Assembly (NCBI GenBank): GCA_963774455.1
Contig: CAVZFD010000005.1
Coordinates: 310,001 to 374,000, forward strand
Origin: DATFVA01 sp963774455
Lineage (GTDB): Bacteria; Bacteroidota; Ignavibacteria; Ignavibacteriales; Ignavibacteriaceae
DNA: 64,000 bases
Direction of reading: 5' to 3'
Below are positions 44,155-52,571 of the stretch, piece by piece. Within the stretch, counting starts at the first letter, position 1. Each line of letters begins with the position of its first letter. Both the position numbers and the translations under genes were made by a program. The notes under the pieces were generated by a model. The model was not told the origin of the DNA. It did no database searches and was given only the letters and a program-made list of their open reading frames with translations.

Positions 44155-44499
44155 ATGGAAGCAAAAGCAATAAACAGGTATATTGGTTCATCACCAAGGA
44201 AAATGCGGCTGATAATTGACCTGATCCGCGGAGTTTCGGTAGAAAGAGCTTTGGAAGTTCTTCATTTTTCTCCAAAGCATGCTTCAAAGGATGCTGAGAA
44301 AACATTGAGATCGGCTGTATCAAATATTATGAACCGGGATGATTCAACCAGGATAGATCCTGCCGACCTTTTCGTAAAGGAAGCTTTTGTTAACCAGGGA
44401 CCGACTTTGAAAAGAATTTCGCCTGCTCCTATGGGCAGAGCTTACAGAATAAGAAAAAGATCTTGTCATTTAACAATTGTAGTTGCAACTAAAGCATAA
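44155..44499 (+). CDS. rplV: 50S ribosomal protein L22
   Basis: A 114-residue protein with a beta-hairpin extending into the exit tunnel. Recognised by YIGSSPRKMRLIIDLIRGVSVERALEVL and the hairpin GPTLKRISPAPMGRAYRIRKRSCHLTIVV. There is no insertion in the tunnel loop of the kind that confers macrolide resistance. An AGGAGG site after it serves rpsC. Confidence 0.97.
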   Translation: MEAKAINRYIGSSPRKMRLIIDLIRGVSVERALEVLHFSPKHASKDAEKTLRSAVSNIMNRDDSTRIDPADLFVKEAFVNQGPTLKRISPAPMGRAYRIRKRSCHLTIVVATKA

Positions 44500-44518
44500 T
44501 TTTTAGGAGGTTAATTTT

Positions 44519-45160
44519 TTGGGACAGAAAACAAACCCTATCGGGTTAAGAGTTGGAATCATCAGAGGATGGGACTCTAATTGGTACGAAAATAAAAGTT
44601 ACGCTCCCAAGCTTAAAGAAGATGAAAAACTGAGAGCATACATAAGGAACCGCTTGAAGAAAGCAGGTATTTCACGTATTGTTATCGACAGGACCTCCAA
44701 AAACATTATACTTACGATACATACTTCCCGTCCCGGTGTTGTTATTGGAAAAAGCGGTAAGGAAATCACCCAGCTTGAGCAGGAACTGAAACAGGTAACA
44801 GATAAGGAAGTTAAAGTTCAGATTTCTGAAATTAAAAGACCTGAGCTGGATGCATTTCTTGTTGCTGAAAATATTGCCAATCAGTTGAAGGGAAGAGTAT
44901 CCTTCAGAAGAGCTATGAAGATGTCAATTACTGCAGCTATGCGAATGGGTGCCGAAGGTATCAGAATTATGTGTGCCGGCAGGTTAGGCGGTGCTGAAAT
45001 GGCAAGAACGGAACAGTATAAGGAAGGTAGAATTCCATTGCATACGCTCAGAGCTGATATTGACTATGCAAATGGAAGAGCCGAGACTATTTATGGTTCA
45101 ATAGGAATCAAAGTTTGGATTTGCCGCGGAGAAATCCTTGGCAAAAGAGTTACTGAATAA
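44519..45160 (+). CDS. rpsC: 30S ribosomal protein S3
   Basis: A 213-residue protein at the mRNA entry tunnel. The KH domain contains RPGVVIGKSGKEI and the C-terminal domain GAEGIRIMCAGRLGGAEMARTE. The start is TTG at 44519, giving the usual MGQKTNPIGLRVGI opening, with AGGAGG upstream. One of five TTG starts in this ribosomal block. Confidence 0.97.
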   Translation: MGQKTNPIGLRVGIIRGWDSNWYENKSYAPKLKEDEKLRAYIRNRLKKAGISRIVIDRTSKNIILTIHTSRPGVVIGKSGKEITQLEQELKQVTDKEVKVQISEIKRPELDAFLVAENIANQLKGRVSFRRAMKMSITAAMRMGAEGIRIMCAGRLGGAEMARTEQYKEGRIPLHTLRADIDYANGRAETIYGSIGIKVWICRGEILGKRVTE

Positions 45161-45184
45161 AAAAGACATCCGGAGTTTTTAATT

Positions 45185-45601
45185 ATGTTAATGCCCAAAA
45201 GAGTAAAGTACAGAAAAGCCCAACGCGGAAGGATGGCTGGTAAGGCTTATAAAGGGAGCCGTGTTTCATTCGGTGATTACGGCCTGAAAGCTTTAGAGCC
45301 TCACTGGATTACTAGCAGGCAGATCGAAGCCTGTCGTGTTGCCCTCTCCAGGAAAATGAAGCGTGATGGAAAAGTTTGGATTAGAATATTCCCCGATAAA
45401 CCGGTTTCAAAGAAACCGCTTGAAACAAGGATGGGAAAAGGAAAAGGCGCTCCTGAATTCTGGGTTGCTGTTGTAAAACCTGGAAGAGTATTATTTGAGG
45501 TGTCCGGCGTATCTAAAGAACTGGCAGAAGAAGCATTGAAACTTTGCTCTTATAAGCTGCCGATTAAAACCAAAGTGGTTTCCAGACCAGATTTAAGTTA
45601 A
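45185..45601 (+). CDS. rplP: 50S ribosomal protein L16
   Basis: A 138-residue protein near the A-site elbow, essential for tRNA accommodation. MLMPKRVKYRKAQRGRM is the standard family start, so the first ATG is used even though a second lies two codons later. Also seen: SFGDYGLKALEPHWITSRQIEACR and the conserved RMGKGKGAPEFWVAVVKPGRVLFEV. Confidence 0.97.
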   Translation: MLMPKRVKYRKAQRGRMAGKAYKGSRVSFGDYGLKALEPHWITSRQIEACRVALSRKMKRDGKVWIRIFPDKPVSKKPLETRMGKGKGAPEFWVAVVKPGRVLFEVSGVSKELAEEALKLCSYKLPIKTKVVSRPDLS

Positions 45602-45613
45602 CGAGGTGAGCAA

Positions 45614-45841
45614 ATGAAAATCCATGAAATCAGAGAAATGAAAACTGAAGAGCTTAAAAAGAGAATTGAAGAAGAAGAAAAAAATATAGTTGATTTACGA
45701 TTTGCTCATCAGTTAAAACAATTAACAAATACGGCTAAACTTGGTCTTGCAAAGAAAGATATTGCCAAATTGAAAACTATTCTGAAAGAAAGAGAAATGG
45801 CTGAAGCCAGGTCTGTGAAAAAAGAAGGAGTCGAGGCATAA
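45614..45841 (+). CDS. rpmC: 50S ribosomal protein L29
   Basis: A 75-residue two-helix protein near the tunnel exit. MKIHEIREMKTEELKKRIEEEEKNIVDLRF and the KDIAKLKTILKERE helix identify it. It is about 10 residues longer than E. coli L29 owing to a charged C-terminal tail. The stop abuts the rpsQ start directly. Confidence 0.95.
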   Translation: MKIHEIREMKTEELKKRIEEEEKNIVDLRFAHQLKQLTNTAKLGLAKKDIAKLKTILKEREMAEARSVKKEGVEA

Positions 45842-46099
45842 ATGGAACAGCGTTCGTTAAGAAAAACCAGGATCGGAATTGTTGTAAGTAATAAAATGCA
45901 GAAAACAATTACTGTTGCAATTGAGAGAAGAGTTCCTCATCCTCTTTACAATAAATATTATAAGAAAACGACAAACCTTATGGCTCACGATGAAAAAAGT
46001 GAATGCAATATTGGTGATAAAGTTAAAATAATGGAATCACGCCCTTTGAGTTTAAAGAAAAGATGGCGTTTAGTAGAAATTGTTGAAAAAGCCAAGTAA
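45842..46099 (+). CDS. rpsQ: 30S ribosomal protein S17
   Basis: An 85-residue OB-fold primary 16S-binding protein. GIVVSNKMQKTITVAIERRVPHPLYNKYYKKT and the CNIGDKVKIMESRPLSLKKRWRL segment are diagnostic. It starts on the base after the rpmC stop, consistent with coupled translation. Confidence 0.97.
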   Translation: MEQRSLRKTRIGIVVSNKMQKTITVAIERRVPHPLYNKYYKKTTNLMAHDEKSECNIGDKVKIMESRPLSLKKRWRLVEIVEKAK

Positions 46100-46113
46100 A
46101 GGAACAGGAGAAA

Positions 46114-46482
46114 ATGATACAGGAAGAAACAAACCTTGTGGTCGCCGATAACTCCGGCGCGAAAAAAGTTAGATGCATCCGTGTACTTGGCGGCAGCGGA
46201 AGGAAATACGCAAGCGTGGGAGACCTGATTGTTGTTACGGTTAAAACTGCTATTCCAAACGGAACGGTAAAAAAAGGTGAGGTTTCACGTGCCGTAATCG
46301 TCAGAACCAAAAAGGAAGTAAGAAGAAAAGATGGCTCTTATATCAGATTTGATGAAAATGCCGCGGTGTTGATAAATAATATGAATGAACCGAAAGGTAC
46401 CCGTATTTTTGGTCCTGTCGCAAGAGAATTAAGAGAAAAACAATTTATGAAAATTGTTTCATTAGCACCTGAAGTTTTATAA
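46114..46482 (+). CDS. rplN: 50S ribosomal protein L14
   Basis: A 122-residue beta-barrel protein forming an inter-subunit bridge. MIQEETNLVVADNSGAKKVRCIRVLGG and the C-terminal GTRIFGPVARELREKQFMKIVSLAPEVL are canonical. Exact family length. Located 14 bp before rplX. Confidence 0.98.
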   Translation: MIQEETNLVVADNSGAKKVRCIRVLGGSGRKYASVGDLIVVTVKTAIPNGTVKKGEVSRAVIVRTKKEVRRKDGSYIRFDENAAVLINNMNEPKGTRIFGPVARELREKQFMKIVSLAPEVL

Positions 46483-46496
46483 GAATTGGATGAAAA

Positions 46497-46820
46497 ATGA
46501 AAATTCGTAAAAATGACAACGTAATGATTATATCCGGTAATGATAAAGGAAAGACCGGTAAAGTTCTCAAAGTTTTTCCTAAGAATACCAGGGTAATTGT
46601 TGAAGGAATCAATCTGAGGAAAAGGCATACAAAGCCAAGTCAGAAACATCCTCAGGGAGGTATAATTGAAAAAGAAGCATCGATCCATGCTTCTAATATT
46701 ATGCTGCTCGACCCTAAAACAAGCGAACCGACCAGGCTTGGTTCTCAGGTAATCCTTGACGAGAATACCGGTAAGAAGAAGAGAGCCCGTATTAGCAGAT
46801 CTACCGGAGAAATGGTTTAA
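46497..46820 (+). CDS. rplX: 50S ribosomal protein L24
   Basis: A 107-residue KOW-domain protein that starts 50S assembly. KNDNVMIISGNDKGKTGKVLKVFP is the KOW motif, followed by INLRKRHTKPSQKHPQGGIIEKEASIHASNIMLLDP. Normal length, in the expected position before rplE. Confidence 0.97.
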   Translation: MKIRKNDNVMIISGNDKGKTGKVLKVFPKNTRVIVEGINLRKRHTKPSQKHPQGGIIEKEASIHASNIMLLDPKTSEPTRLGSQVILDENTGKKKRARISRSTGEMV

Positions 46821-46852
46821 TATTTTATAATCACCCTAAAGCAATACTAGAA

Positions 46853-47515
46853 ATGGCTGAAAAGAAAACGAAAAAAGAAACAGAGGCGAAACAACCAAAG
46901 ACCTCCAAAAAAGGAAAAGAAGCTAAGGCTGCTGTTCCTGCATCTCAGGTTAAAATTAAAACGAGACTGGCAGACACCTTTAAGAAAGACATTGTTCCTG
47001 ATCTGATGAAGAAATTCGGGTACAAGAGTGTAATGCAGGTCCCTCATCTTCATAAAATTGTGGTTAATATGGGAGTTGGCGACGCTGTTGCTGATCCTAA
47101 AATTCTGGATGAAGCCGTTAAAGAGCTTGAAACCATAACCGGGCAGAAACCAAACATCCGCAAAGCCAAAAAAGCAATATCGAATTTTAAGCTCAGGGAG
47201 GGTGTTAATATCGGTGCGATGGTCACCCTGAGAAGGGAAAGAATGTATGAATTCCTTGACAGGCTGGTTAACATTGCGCTACCCAGGGTGAGGGACTTCA
47301 GAGGTCTGTCAGATAAGTCATTCGACGGTAGAGGAAATTATTCCTTAGGTATAAAAGAACAGATTATTTTCCCTGAAATAAATGTTGACAGAATAGGGAA
47401 AGTATTGGGAATGGATATTACGATTGTTACTACTGCTCTGTCCGATAATGAAGCATATGAATTGCTTCAATCATTCGGTTTTCCATTCAGAAAAAAAGAG
47501 ATTAAAACAGCTTAA
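46853..47515 (+). CDS. rplE: 50S ribosomal protein L5 with lysine-rich N-terminal extension
   Basis: A 220-residue L5, which binds 5S rRNA in the central protuberance. The conserved body begins near residue 38 (RLADTFKKDIVPDLMKKFGY) and includes KIVVNMGVGDA, GQKPNIRKAKKAISNFKLREG and RGNYSLGIKEQIIFPEI. About 36 extra N-terminal residues, mostly Lys, Glu, Ala and Thr, precede it. No start codon near residue 38 has a better ribosome site and the extension stays in frame, so it is probably translated. E. coli L5 has 179 residues. Confidence 0.95.
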   Translation: MAEKKTKKETEAKQPKTSKKGKEAKAAVPASQVKIKTRLADTFKKDIVPDLMKKFGYKSVMQVPHLHKIVVNMGVGDAVADPKILDEAVKELETITGQKPNIRKAKKAISNFKLREGVNIGAMVTLRRERMYEFLDRLVNIALPRVRDFRGLSDKSFDGRGNYSLGIKEQIIFPEINVDRIGKVLGMDITIVTTALSDNEAYELLQSFGFPFRKKEIKTA

Positions 47516-47526
47516 TAGGAGAATTA

Positions 47527-47796
47527 ATGGCTCGTAAAAGTCTTATTGCTAGAGAAGAGAAAAGACGCAAAATGGTTGAAAAGTATGCGAAATTAAGGAA
47601 AGAGTTGAAAGAAAAAGGCGACTATGATGCATTGCAGAAACTTCCTAAGAATGCTTCACCCATACGGCTTCATAACAGGTGTATGTTTACAGGAAGGGCG
47701 CGCGGATATCATCGTAAATTCGGAGTGTCAAGGTTAGTATTAAGGGAAATGGCGCTGAGAGGTGAAATTCCCGGATTAAAGAAGTCAAGTTGGTAA
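47527..47796 (+). CDS. rpsN: 30S ribosomal protein S14 (zinc-independent form)
   Basis: An 89-residue S14 of the long, zinc-free type: only one cysteine occurs, in HNRCMFTGRARGYHRKFGVSR, and the CxxC pairs of the short form are absent. The C-terminal LREMALRGEIPGLKKSSW is the family signature. Preceded by TAGGAGAA. Confidence 0.97.
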   Translation: MARKSLIAREEKRRKMVEKYAKLRKELKEKGDYDALQKLPKNASPIRLHNRCMFTGRARGYHRKFGVSRLVLREMALRGEIPGLKKSSW

Positions 47797-47806
47797 AGGA
47801 GAAACA

Positions 47807-48202
47807 ATGGCAGTAACTGATCCCATAGCAGATTTTTTAACAAGAATCAGAAATGCATCTAAAGCTAGAAAATTGAGGGTAGATATCCCTGCTTCCAATA
47901 TGAAAAAGAATCTTGCAGAAATTCTGAAAAGTCAGAATTTCATAAAAGATTACTCAATTGTTGAAGATAATAAACAAAATAAAATCAGAGTCGAACTAAA
48001 ATATAGTAATGGTTCTCCTGCAATAAGCGGTTTAAAAAGAATCAGCAAACCTGGTCTCCGTGTATATAAAAACTCTAATGATATACCAAGAGTTTTAAAT
48101 GGTTTAGGTGTTGCCGTTATTTCCACACCAAAAGGGCTGCTGACGGACAAAGATGCAAGAACACAATCAGTCGGCGGCGAAATAGTTTGTTACATCTGGT
48201 AA
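47807..48202 (+). CDS. rpsH: 30S ribosomal protein S8
   Basis: A 131-residue protein binding the central domain of 16S rRNA; in E. coli it represses the spc operon. DPIADFLTRIRNASKARK and the C-terminal GVAVISTPKGLLTDKDARTQSVGGEIVCYIW are diagnostic. Full length, 10 bp after rpsN. Confidence 0.97.
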   Translation: MAVTDPIADFLTRIRNASKARKLRVDIPASNMKKNLAEILKSQNFIKDYSIVEDNKQNKIRVELKYSNGSPAISGLKRISKPGLRVYKNSNDIPRVLNGLGVAVISTPKGLLTDKDARTQSVGGEIVCYIW

Positions 48203-48225
48203 TTTTATTGAATGGAGTTTGAAAA

Positions 48226-48765
48226 GTGTCTAGAATTGGTAAAAAACCTGTAATGATTCCTAAAGGAGTTACAATCGATCACAAAGGTAACTCCGTTAAA
48301 GTTAAAGGCCCGAAAGGTGAACTTGAAGGATCCTTTGATTCAAGGATAAGCATTGAAATTAAGGACGGTGAATTAACCGTGACACGGCCGAATGATACCA
48401 AAGAGATTAAGTCTCTTCATGGACTAAGCCGGGCATTGATACAGAATATGGTAAATGGTGTTACTGAGGCATACCAAAAAACCCTGGATATTGTAGGTGT
48501 TGGATACAGAGCCGAACTTAAAGGTAAAAACTTACTGCTCAATATGGGCTATTCACATCCGATTTATTTTATACCTCCGGAAGGTATAGTTTTACAGGTT
48601 CCTACTCAGACTCAAATAGTGATCTCCGGTATTGATAAACAGCTTGTCGGAATGGTAGCATCAAAGATAAGATCTATAAGGAAACCTGAACCTTATAAAG
48701 GCAAAGGAATTAAATATTCTGATGAACAAATCGTGAGAAAAGCCGGTAAAACTGCTGGTAAATAA
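48226..48765 (+). CDS. rplF: 50S ribosomal protein L6
   Basis: A 179-residue protein near the factor-binding site, made of two similar folds. MSRIGKKPVMIPKGVTIDHKGNSVKVKGPKGEL and the C-terminal RKPEPYKGKGIKYSDEQIVRKAGKTAGK are typical. The start codon is GTG at 48226, positioned by ATGGAG. Confidence 0.97.
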   Translation: MSRIGKKPVMIPKGVTIDHKGNSVKVKGPKGELEGSFDSRISIEIKDGELTVTRPNDTKEIKSLHGLSRALIQNMVNGVTEAYQKTLDIVGVGYRAELKGKNLLLNMGYSHPIYFIPPEGIVLQVPTQTQIVISGIDKQLVGMVASKIRSIRKPEPYKGKGIKYSDEQIVRKAGKTAGK

Positions 48766-48787
48766 TTTTAATGGAGATATTTAGGAA

Positions 48788-49153
48788 ATGATTAATAGAA
48801 ATAAGCATAAAAGAGTTCGTTCAAAGACTAAAATCAGGAAAGTTATTTCCGGTACTCCAGAACGACCCCGTTTAACCATTTACCGGAGTCTTGATAATAT
48901 TTACGCTCAAATTATTGACGATACTACCGGAAACACACTGATTTCTGCATCTTCATTAACAAAAGAACTGGCAGATGATTTGAAGAAAGCCAAAGGAAAA
49001 ATTCAGCGCAGTAAAACCATCGGTATTTATGTCGCGAAAAAAGCGCTTGAGAAGAATATAAATACGGTAGTTTTTGACCGTAACGGGTACCGTTATCACG
49101 GTCGCGTACAGGCAGTTGCAGAAGGCGCCAGAGAAGCAGGATTAAAATTTTAG
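48788..49153 (+). CDS. rplR: 50S ribosomal protein L18
   Basis: A 121-residue 5S rRNA-binding protein. Recognised by RPRLTIYRSLDNIYAQIIDDTTG and the terminal FDRNGYRYHGRVQAVAEGAREAGLKF. Only 6 bp separate its stop from a tRNA-Gln gene, so the tRNA must be excised from the same transcript or the operon is interrupted here. Confidence 0.97.
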   Translation: MINRNKHKRVRSKTKIRKVISGTPERPRLTIYRSLDNIYAQIIDDTTGNTLISASSLTKELADDLKKAKGKIQRSKTIGIYVAKKALEKNINTVVFDRNGYRYHGRVQAVAEGAREAGLKF

Positions 49154-49159
49154 ATATGT

Positions 49160-49230
49160 TGCCGGATCGTCTAATGGTAGGACTACGCCCTTTGGAGGCG
49201 TCTGTAGAGGTTCGAATCCTCTTCCGGCAG
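49160..49230 (+). tRNA. tRNA-Gln (anticodon TTG) inside the spc cluster
   Basis: A 71-nt tRNA. The acceptor TGCCGGA pairs fully with TCCGGCA, the anticodon stem ACGCC/GGCGT encloses CTTTGGA (anticodon TTG), and the T loop TTCGAAT is present. The discriminator is G. A U1-A72 pair, as here, is characteristic of bacterial tRNA-Gln. It sits between rplR and rpsE on the same strand, with 61 nt to the rpsE start. Confidence 0.96.
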
Positions 49231-49291
49231 CAAGAAAATTAAATAACCTGGTATTTTTAGTAAGTAAATAAAGAAGTTCGGAGAAGAAAAT

Positions 49292-49801
49292 TTGAAATCT
49301 GTAAAGTCAAACGAAATTGACGGCTTAAAAGAAAAGGTTGTTCACATTAATCGTGTTGCAAAGGTTGTTAAGGGCGGCCGCAGGTTCAGCTTCAATGCAA
49401 TTGTTGTTGTAGGCAACGGAAAAGGCACTGTAGGTGTTGGACTTGGAAAAGCTAATGAGGTTACCGATGCTATATCAAAAGGAATTGATGACGCTAAGAA
49501 GACCCTGGTAAATGTTTCGGTTATTAAAGGTACCATTGCCCACGAAATTATTGGTAAATACGGTGCAGGAAGGGTTCTTCTGAAACCTGCTTCACCGGGC
49601 ACAGGACTTATAGCTGGCGGCGGTGTAAGAGCTGTACTTGAAGCTGCCGGAGTTCAGGATATCCTGACAAAATCTCTTGGTTCCAGTAATCCTCATAACC
49701 AGGTTAAAGCTACACTTAATGGATTATTAAGCCTGATTGATGCCAGGAAAATGGCGCGTAAAAGAGGAATTACAACTCAAGATTTATTTAGTTCTAAATG
49801 A
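49292..49801 (+). CDS. rpsE: 30S ribosomal protein S5
   Basis: A 169-residue protein involved in decoding fidelity and mRNA unwinding. VVKGGRRFSFNAIVVVGNGKGTVGVGLGKANEV and PASPGTGLIAGGGVRAVLEAAGVQDILTKSLGSSN are canonical. The start is TTG at 49292 with CGGAG 8 nt upstream. The stop overlaps an ATG of the rpmD frame (ATGA). Confidence 0.97.
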   Translation: MKSVKSNEIDGLKEKVVHINRVAKVVKGGRRFSFNAIVVVGNGKGTVGVGLGKANEVTDAISKGIDDAKKTLVNVSVIKGTIAHEIIGKYGAGRVLLKPASPGTGLIAGGGVRAVLEAAGVQDILTKSLGSSNPHNQVKATLNGLLSLIDARKMARKRGITTQDLFSSK

Positions 49802-49809
49802 GGATGATG

Positions 49810-49995
49810 ATGAGCAAATTGAGAATAACTCAAACCAGAAGTGTGATTGACAGACCTAAAACTCAGAAATTAACGATTGAGGCATTAGGGTTGGGAAGAC
49901 CAAATTGGGTTAAAGTTCACAATGATACCCCTCAGATACGAGGAATGATTAATAAAGTTTCACATCTGGTTAAGGTAGAAGAAATTAACGAGTAA
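49810..49995 (+). CDS. rpmD: 50S ribosomal protein L30
   Basis: A 61-residue L30 with the motif KLRITQTRSVIDRPKTQKLTIEALGL and the closing MINKVSHLVKVEE. Four in-frame ATG codons crowd the start (49798, 49804, 49807, 49810). The last is chosen because GAGG at 49800-49803 sits 6 nt before it and the family begins MSKLRI. The frame therefore starts just after the rpsE stop. Confidence 0.92.
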   Translation: MSKLRITQTRSVIDRPKTQKLTIEALGLGRPNWVKVHNDTPQIRGMINKVSHLVKVEEINE

Positions 49996-50008
49996 TAAGG
50001 TTTTAAAA

Positions 50009-50458
50009 ATGGATATTTTAAGCAATTTAAAATACGCGGAAGGTTCGAAAAAGAATAAAAAACGTGTTGGCCGCGGTCCGGGTTCAGGCCACGGTAAAAC
50101 GGCAGCACGCGGTATGAATGGTCAGCTTTCAAGATCAGGAGCAAAAAAGAAAGCCTGGTTTGAGGGCGGCCAGATGCCTCTTCAGAGAAGAGTTCCTAAA
50201 TTCGGGTTTACCAATATTTTCAGGATTGAATACCAGGTAGTTAATATTCAGGATTTGCAGAAGTTCGCTGATGCTGAGGAAAAAGTTGTAAATTCTGAGA
50301 GTTTAAGAAAATTCGGCCTGGTAAAAAAGAAAAATCAGCCTGTGAAGATCTTAGGTTCAGGGGAACTTAAAGGCAAATTACAGGTTGAAGCTAATGCTTT
50401 TAGTAAGTCCGCCCAGGAAAAAATCGAAGCTGCTGGCGGCTCAATAAAAAAGATTTAA
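50009..50458 (+). CDS. rplO: 50S ribosomal protein L15
   Basis: A 149-residue late-assembly protein with an extended basic N-terminal tail. KKNKKRVGRGPGSGHGKTAARGMNGQ and FEGGQMPLQRRVPKFGF are family signatures. The C-terminal globular domain ends KIEAAGGSIKKI. Separated from secY by 11 bp. Confidence 0.97.
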   Translation: MDILSNLKYAEGSKKNKKRVGRGPGSGHGKTAARGMNGQLSRSGAKKKAWFEGGQMPLQRRVPKFGFTNIFRIEYQVVNIQDLQKFADAEEKVVNSESLRKFGLVKKKNQPVKILGSGELKGKLQVEANAFSKSAQEKIEAAGGSIKKI

Positions 50459-50469
50459 TCCGGTTTTAA

Positions 50470-51807
50470 ATGTCAAAATTTACAGATACATTCAGAAATA
50501 TCTTTAAGATACATGAACTTCGCCAGAGGATTATATATACCCTGGCGCTGTTGACAATAGTAAGGCTGGGCGCTCATATCACTATTCCAGGTGTTGATGC
50601 CGCCCTTGTTACCAAGAGCATGGAAAATGCTACTTCTGACAACCTGTTCGGACTATACGATTTATTTGTCGGAGGTGCATTCAGCAATGCCGCGATTTTC
50701 GCGTTGGGAATAATGCCTTACATATCTGCATCAATTATTCTTCAGCTGCTTGGGGCAGTGGTTCCTTATTTTCAGAAACTCCAGCAGGAGGGTGAAGAAG
50801 GCAGAAAAAAAATTACTCAACTTACCAGGTATGGTACAGTACTTATTTCAGCATTACAGGCCTGGGGTGTTACTGTCAGGCTGCTTAATATCAATGTTCA
50901 GGGTATGCCTATAGTTCCTGTTCCGGTTCAGGGTTTCCTCTGGACATTCAGTACTATAATAATTCTGACTTCAGGTACAATGTTTATGATGTGGCTTGGA
51001 GAGCAGATAACTGATAAAGGGATCGGGAACGGAATTTCTCTTATAATATTTATAGGAATTATAGCGCGTTTCCCGTTTGCTTTGCTGGATGAGTACAGGC
51101 TGATAAATTCCGGCCAGAGAAATATCATAATTGAAGTTGTTATCCTTGTATTTATGGCATTAATTATAGCCGGAGTAGTTCTTGTTACACAAGGAACAAG
51201 AAGGATTCCCGTGCAGTATGCCAAAAGAGTCGTTGGCAGGAAGGTATATGGCGGTGTTACTCAGTACATTCCCCTGAGAGTTAATACAGCAGGAGTAATG
51301 CCTATAATCTTCGCACAGTCAATAATGTTTATTCCGAATACTGTGCTTTCGTTCTTCCCGGATAATGATTTTCTGCAAACAATTTCAGGATATTTTCATT
51401 ATACATCCCCGGTTTATTCGGTTGTCTATGCTTTAATGATTATTTTCTTCACTTACTTTTATACGGCAATTGCCTTCAATCCGAAAGATGTTGCAGACAA
51501 TATGAAGAAGCAGGGCGGATTTATTCCTGGAATCAGACCCGGAAAACAAACATCGGATTTTATTGATAATATTTTAACTAAAATTACTCTACCAGGTTCA
51601 TTTTTCCTCGCAATTGTTGCAATATTACCGGCATTCGTATCAGCCTGGGGAGTGTCGGGACAGTTTTCACAGTTTTTCGGCGGCACAAGTCTGCTGATTA
51701 TCGTTGGCGTGTCCCTGGATACACTGCAGCAGATTGAATCGCATTTGTTAATGCGACATTACGACGGCTTCATGAAAACCGGTAAGTTAAAAAGCCGAAG
51801 ATATTAG
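50470..51807 (+). CDS. secY: Preprotein translocase subunit SecY
   Basis: A 445-residue channel protein with ten membrane helices. The plug region GVDAALVTKSMENA, the signature ALGIMPYISASIILQLL, the cytoplasmic loop with QGTRRIPVQYAKRVVGR that binds SecA and ribosomes, and the C-terminal MRHYDGFMKTGKLKSRRY are all seen. Normal length. The stop overlaps the map start (TAGTG). Confidence 0.97.
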   Translation: MSKFTDTFRNIFKIHELRQRIIYTLALLTIVRLGAHITIPGVDAALVTKSMENATSDNLFGLYDLFVGGAFSNAAIFALGIMPYISASIILQLLGAVVPYFQKLQQEGEEGRKKITQLTRYGTVLISALQAWGVTVRLLNINVQGMPIVPVPVQGFLWTFSTIIILTSGTMFMMWLGEQITDKGIGNGISLIIFIGIIARFPFALLDEYRLINSGQRNIIIEVVILVFMALIIAGVVLVTQGTRRIPVQYAKRVVGRKVYGGVTQYIPLRVNTAGVMPIIFAQSIMFIPNTVLSFFPDNDFLQTISGYFHYTSPVYSVVYALMIIFFTYFYTAIAFNPKDVADNMKKQGGFIPGIRPGKQTSDFIDNILTKITLPGSFFLAIVAILPAFVSAWGVSGQFSQFFGGTSLLIIVGVSLDTLQQIESHLLMRHYDGFMKTGKLKSRRY

Positions 51808-52571
51808 TGATTTATATTAAGACAAAGAAAGAAATAGATTTCATAAGAGAGAGTTGTAAAATAGTCGCAGAGACTCTGCAGCTCATGAAGGCTAACGTAA
51901 GAGTAGGTGTTACAACCAAAGAATTAGACCAGATAGCCGAAGATTATATTCTTAGCAACAGGGCCAAAGCCGCCTTTAAAGGATATTCCCAGGGTGGTGC
52001 ATCGATTGATTACCCGGCTTCTATCTGTTCGTCTGTTAATGAGGAAGTTGTTCATGGAATACCGGGGTCCAGAGTTCTTAATAATGGTGATATAGTTTCT
52101 CTTGATGTCGGTGTTTACAAAAACGGTTATTATGGAGATGCAGCCCTTTCAGTTGCTGTTGGAGAACTGACAGAGGAAAAGCAGAAATTAATGGATGTGA
52201 CGGAACAATCACTCTATAAAGGTATTGAAGAAGCACAGGCCGGCGGCCACGTTTATGATATTTCATACGCGGTTCAGACTTATGTTGAGGCAAATGGTTT
52301 TTCAATAGTTCGTGATTTATGCGGGCATGGAGTAGGAAAATATTTGCATGAAGATCCATCCATACCGAACTTCGGAAAAAAAGGCACCGGAGCTAAGTTA
52401 AAAAATGGTATGACATTGGCGATTGAGCCAATGGTTAATGCAGGTGACTACCGGGTATTTACGGCCGAAGACGGCTGGACAGTATTGACCAGGGATGGTT
52501 CACCTTCTGCTCATTTTGAGCATACGATTTTAATATCGGATAATAAAGCAGAAATACTTACTATTTGTTAA
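51807..52571 (+). CDS. map: Methionine aminopeptidase, type I
   Basis: A 254-residue metalloprotease that removes the initiator methionine. The dinuclear metal ligands are visible in SLDVGVYKNGYYGDAAL (two Asp), CGHGVGKYLHEDP (His), TLAIEPMVN (Glu) and SAHFEHTILI (Glu). The single-domain form lacks an N-terminal zinc finger. The start is GTG, sharing one base with the secY stop. infA begins on the next base after its stop. Confidence 0.96.
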   Translation: MIYIKTKKEIDFIRESCKIVAETLQLMKANVRVGVTTKELDQIAEDYILSNRAKAAFKGYSQGGASIDYPASICSSVNEEVVHGIPGSRVLNNGDIVSLDVGVYKNGYYGDAALSVAVGELTEEKQKLMDVTEQSLYKGIEEAQAGGHVYDISYAVQTYVEANGFSIVRDLCGHGVGKYLHEDPSIPNFGKKGTGAKLKNGMTLAIEPMVNAGDYRVFTAEDGWTVLTRDGSPSAHFEHTILISDNKAEILTIC

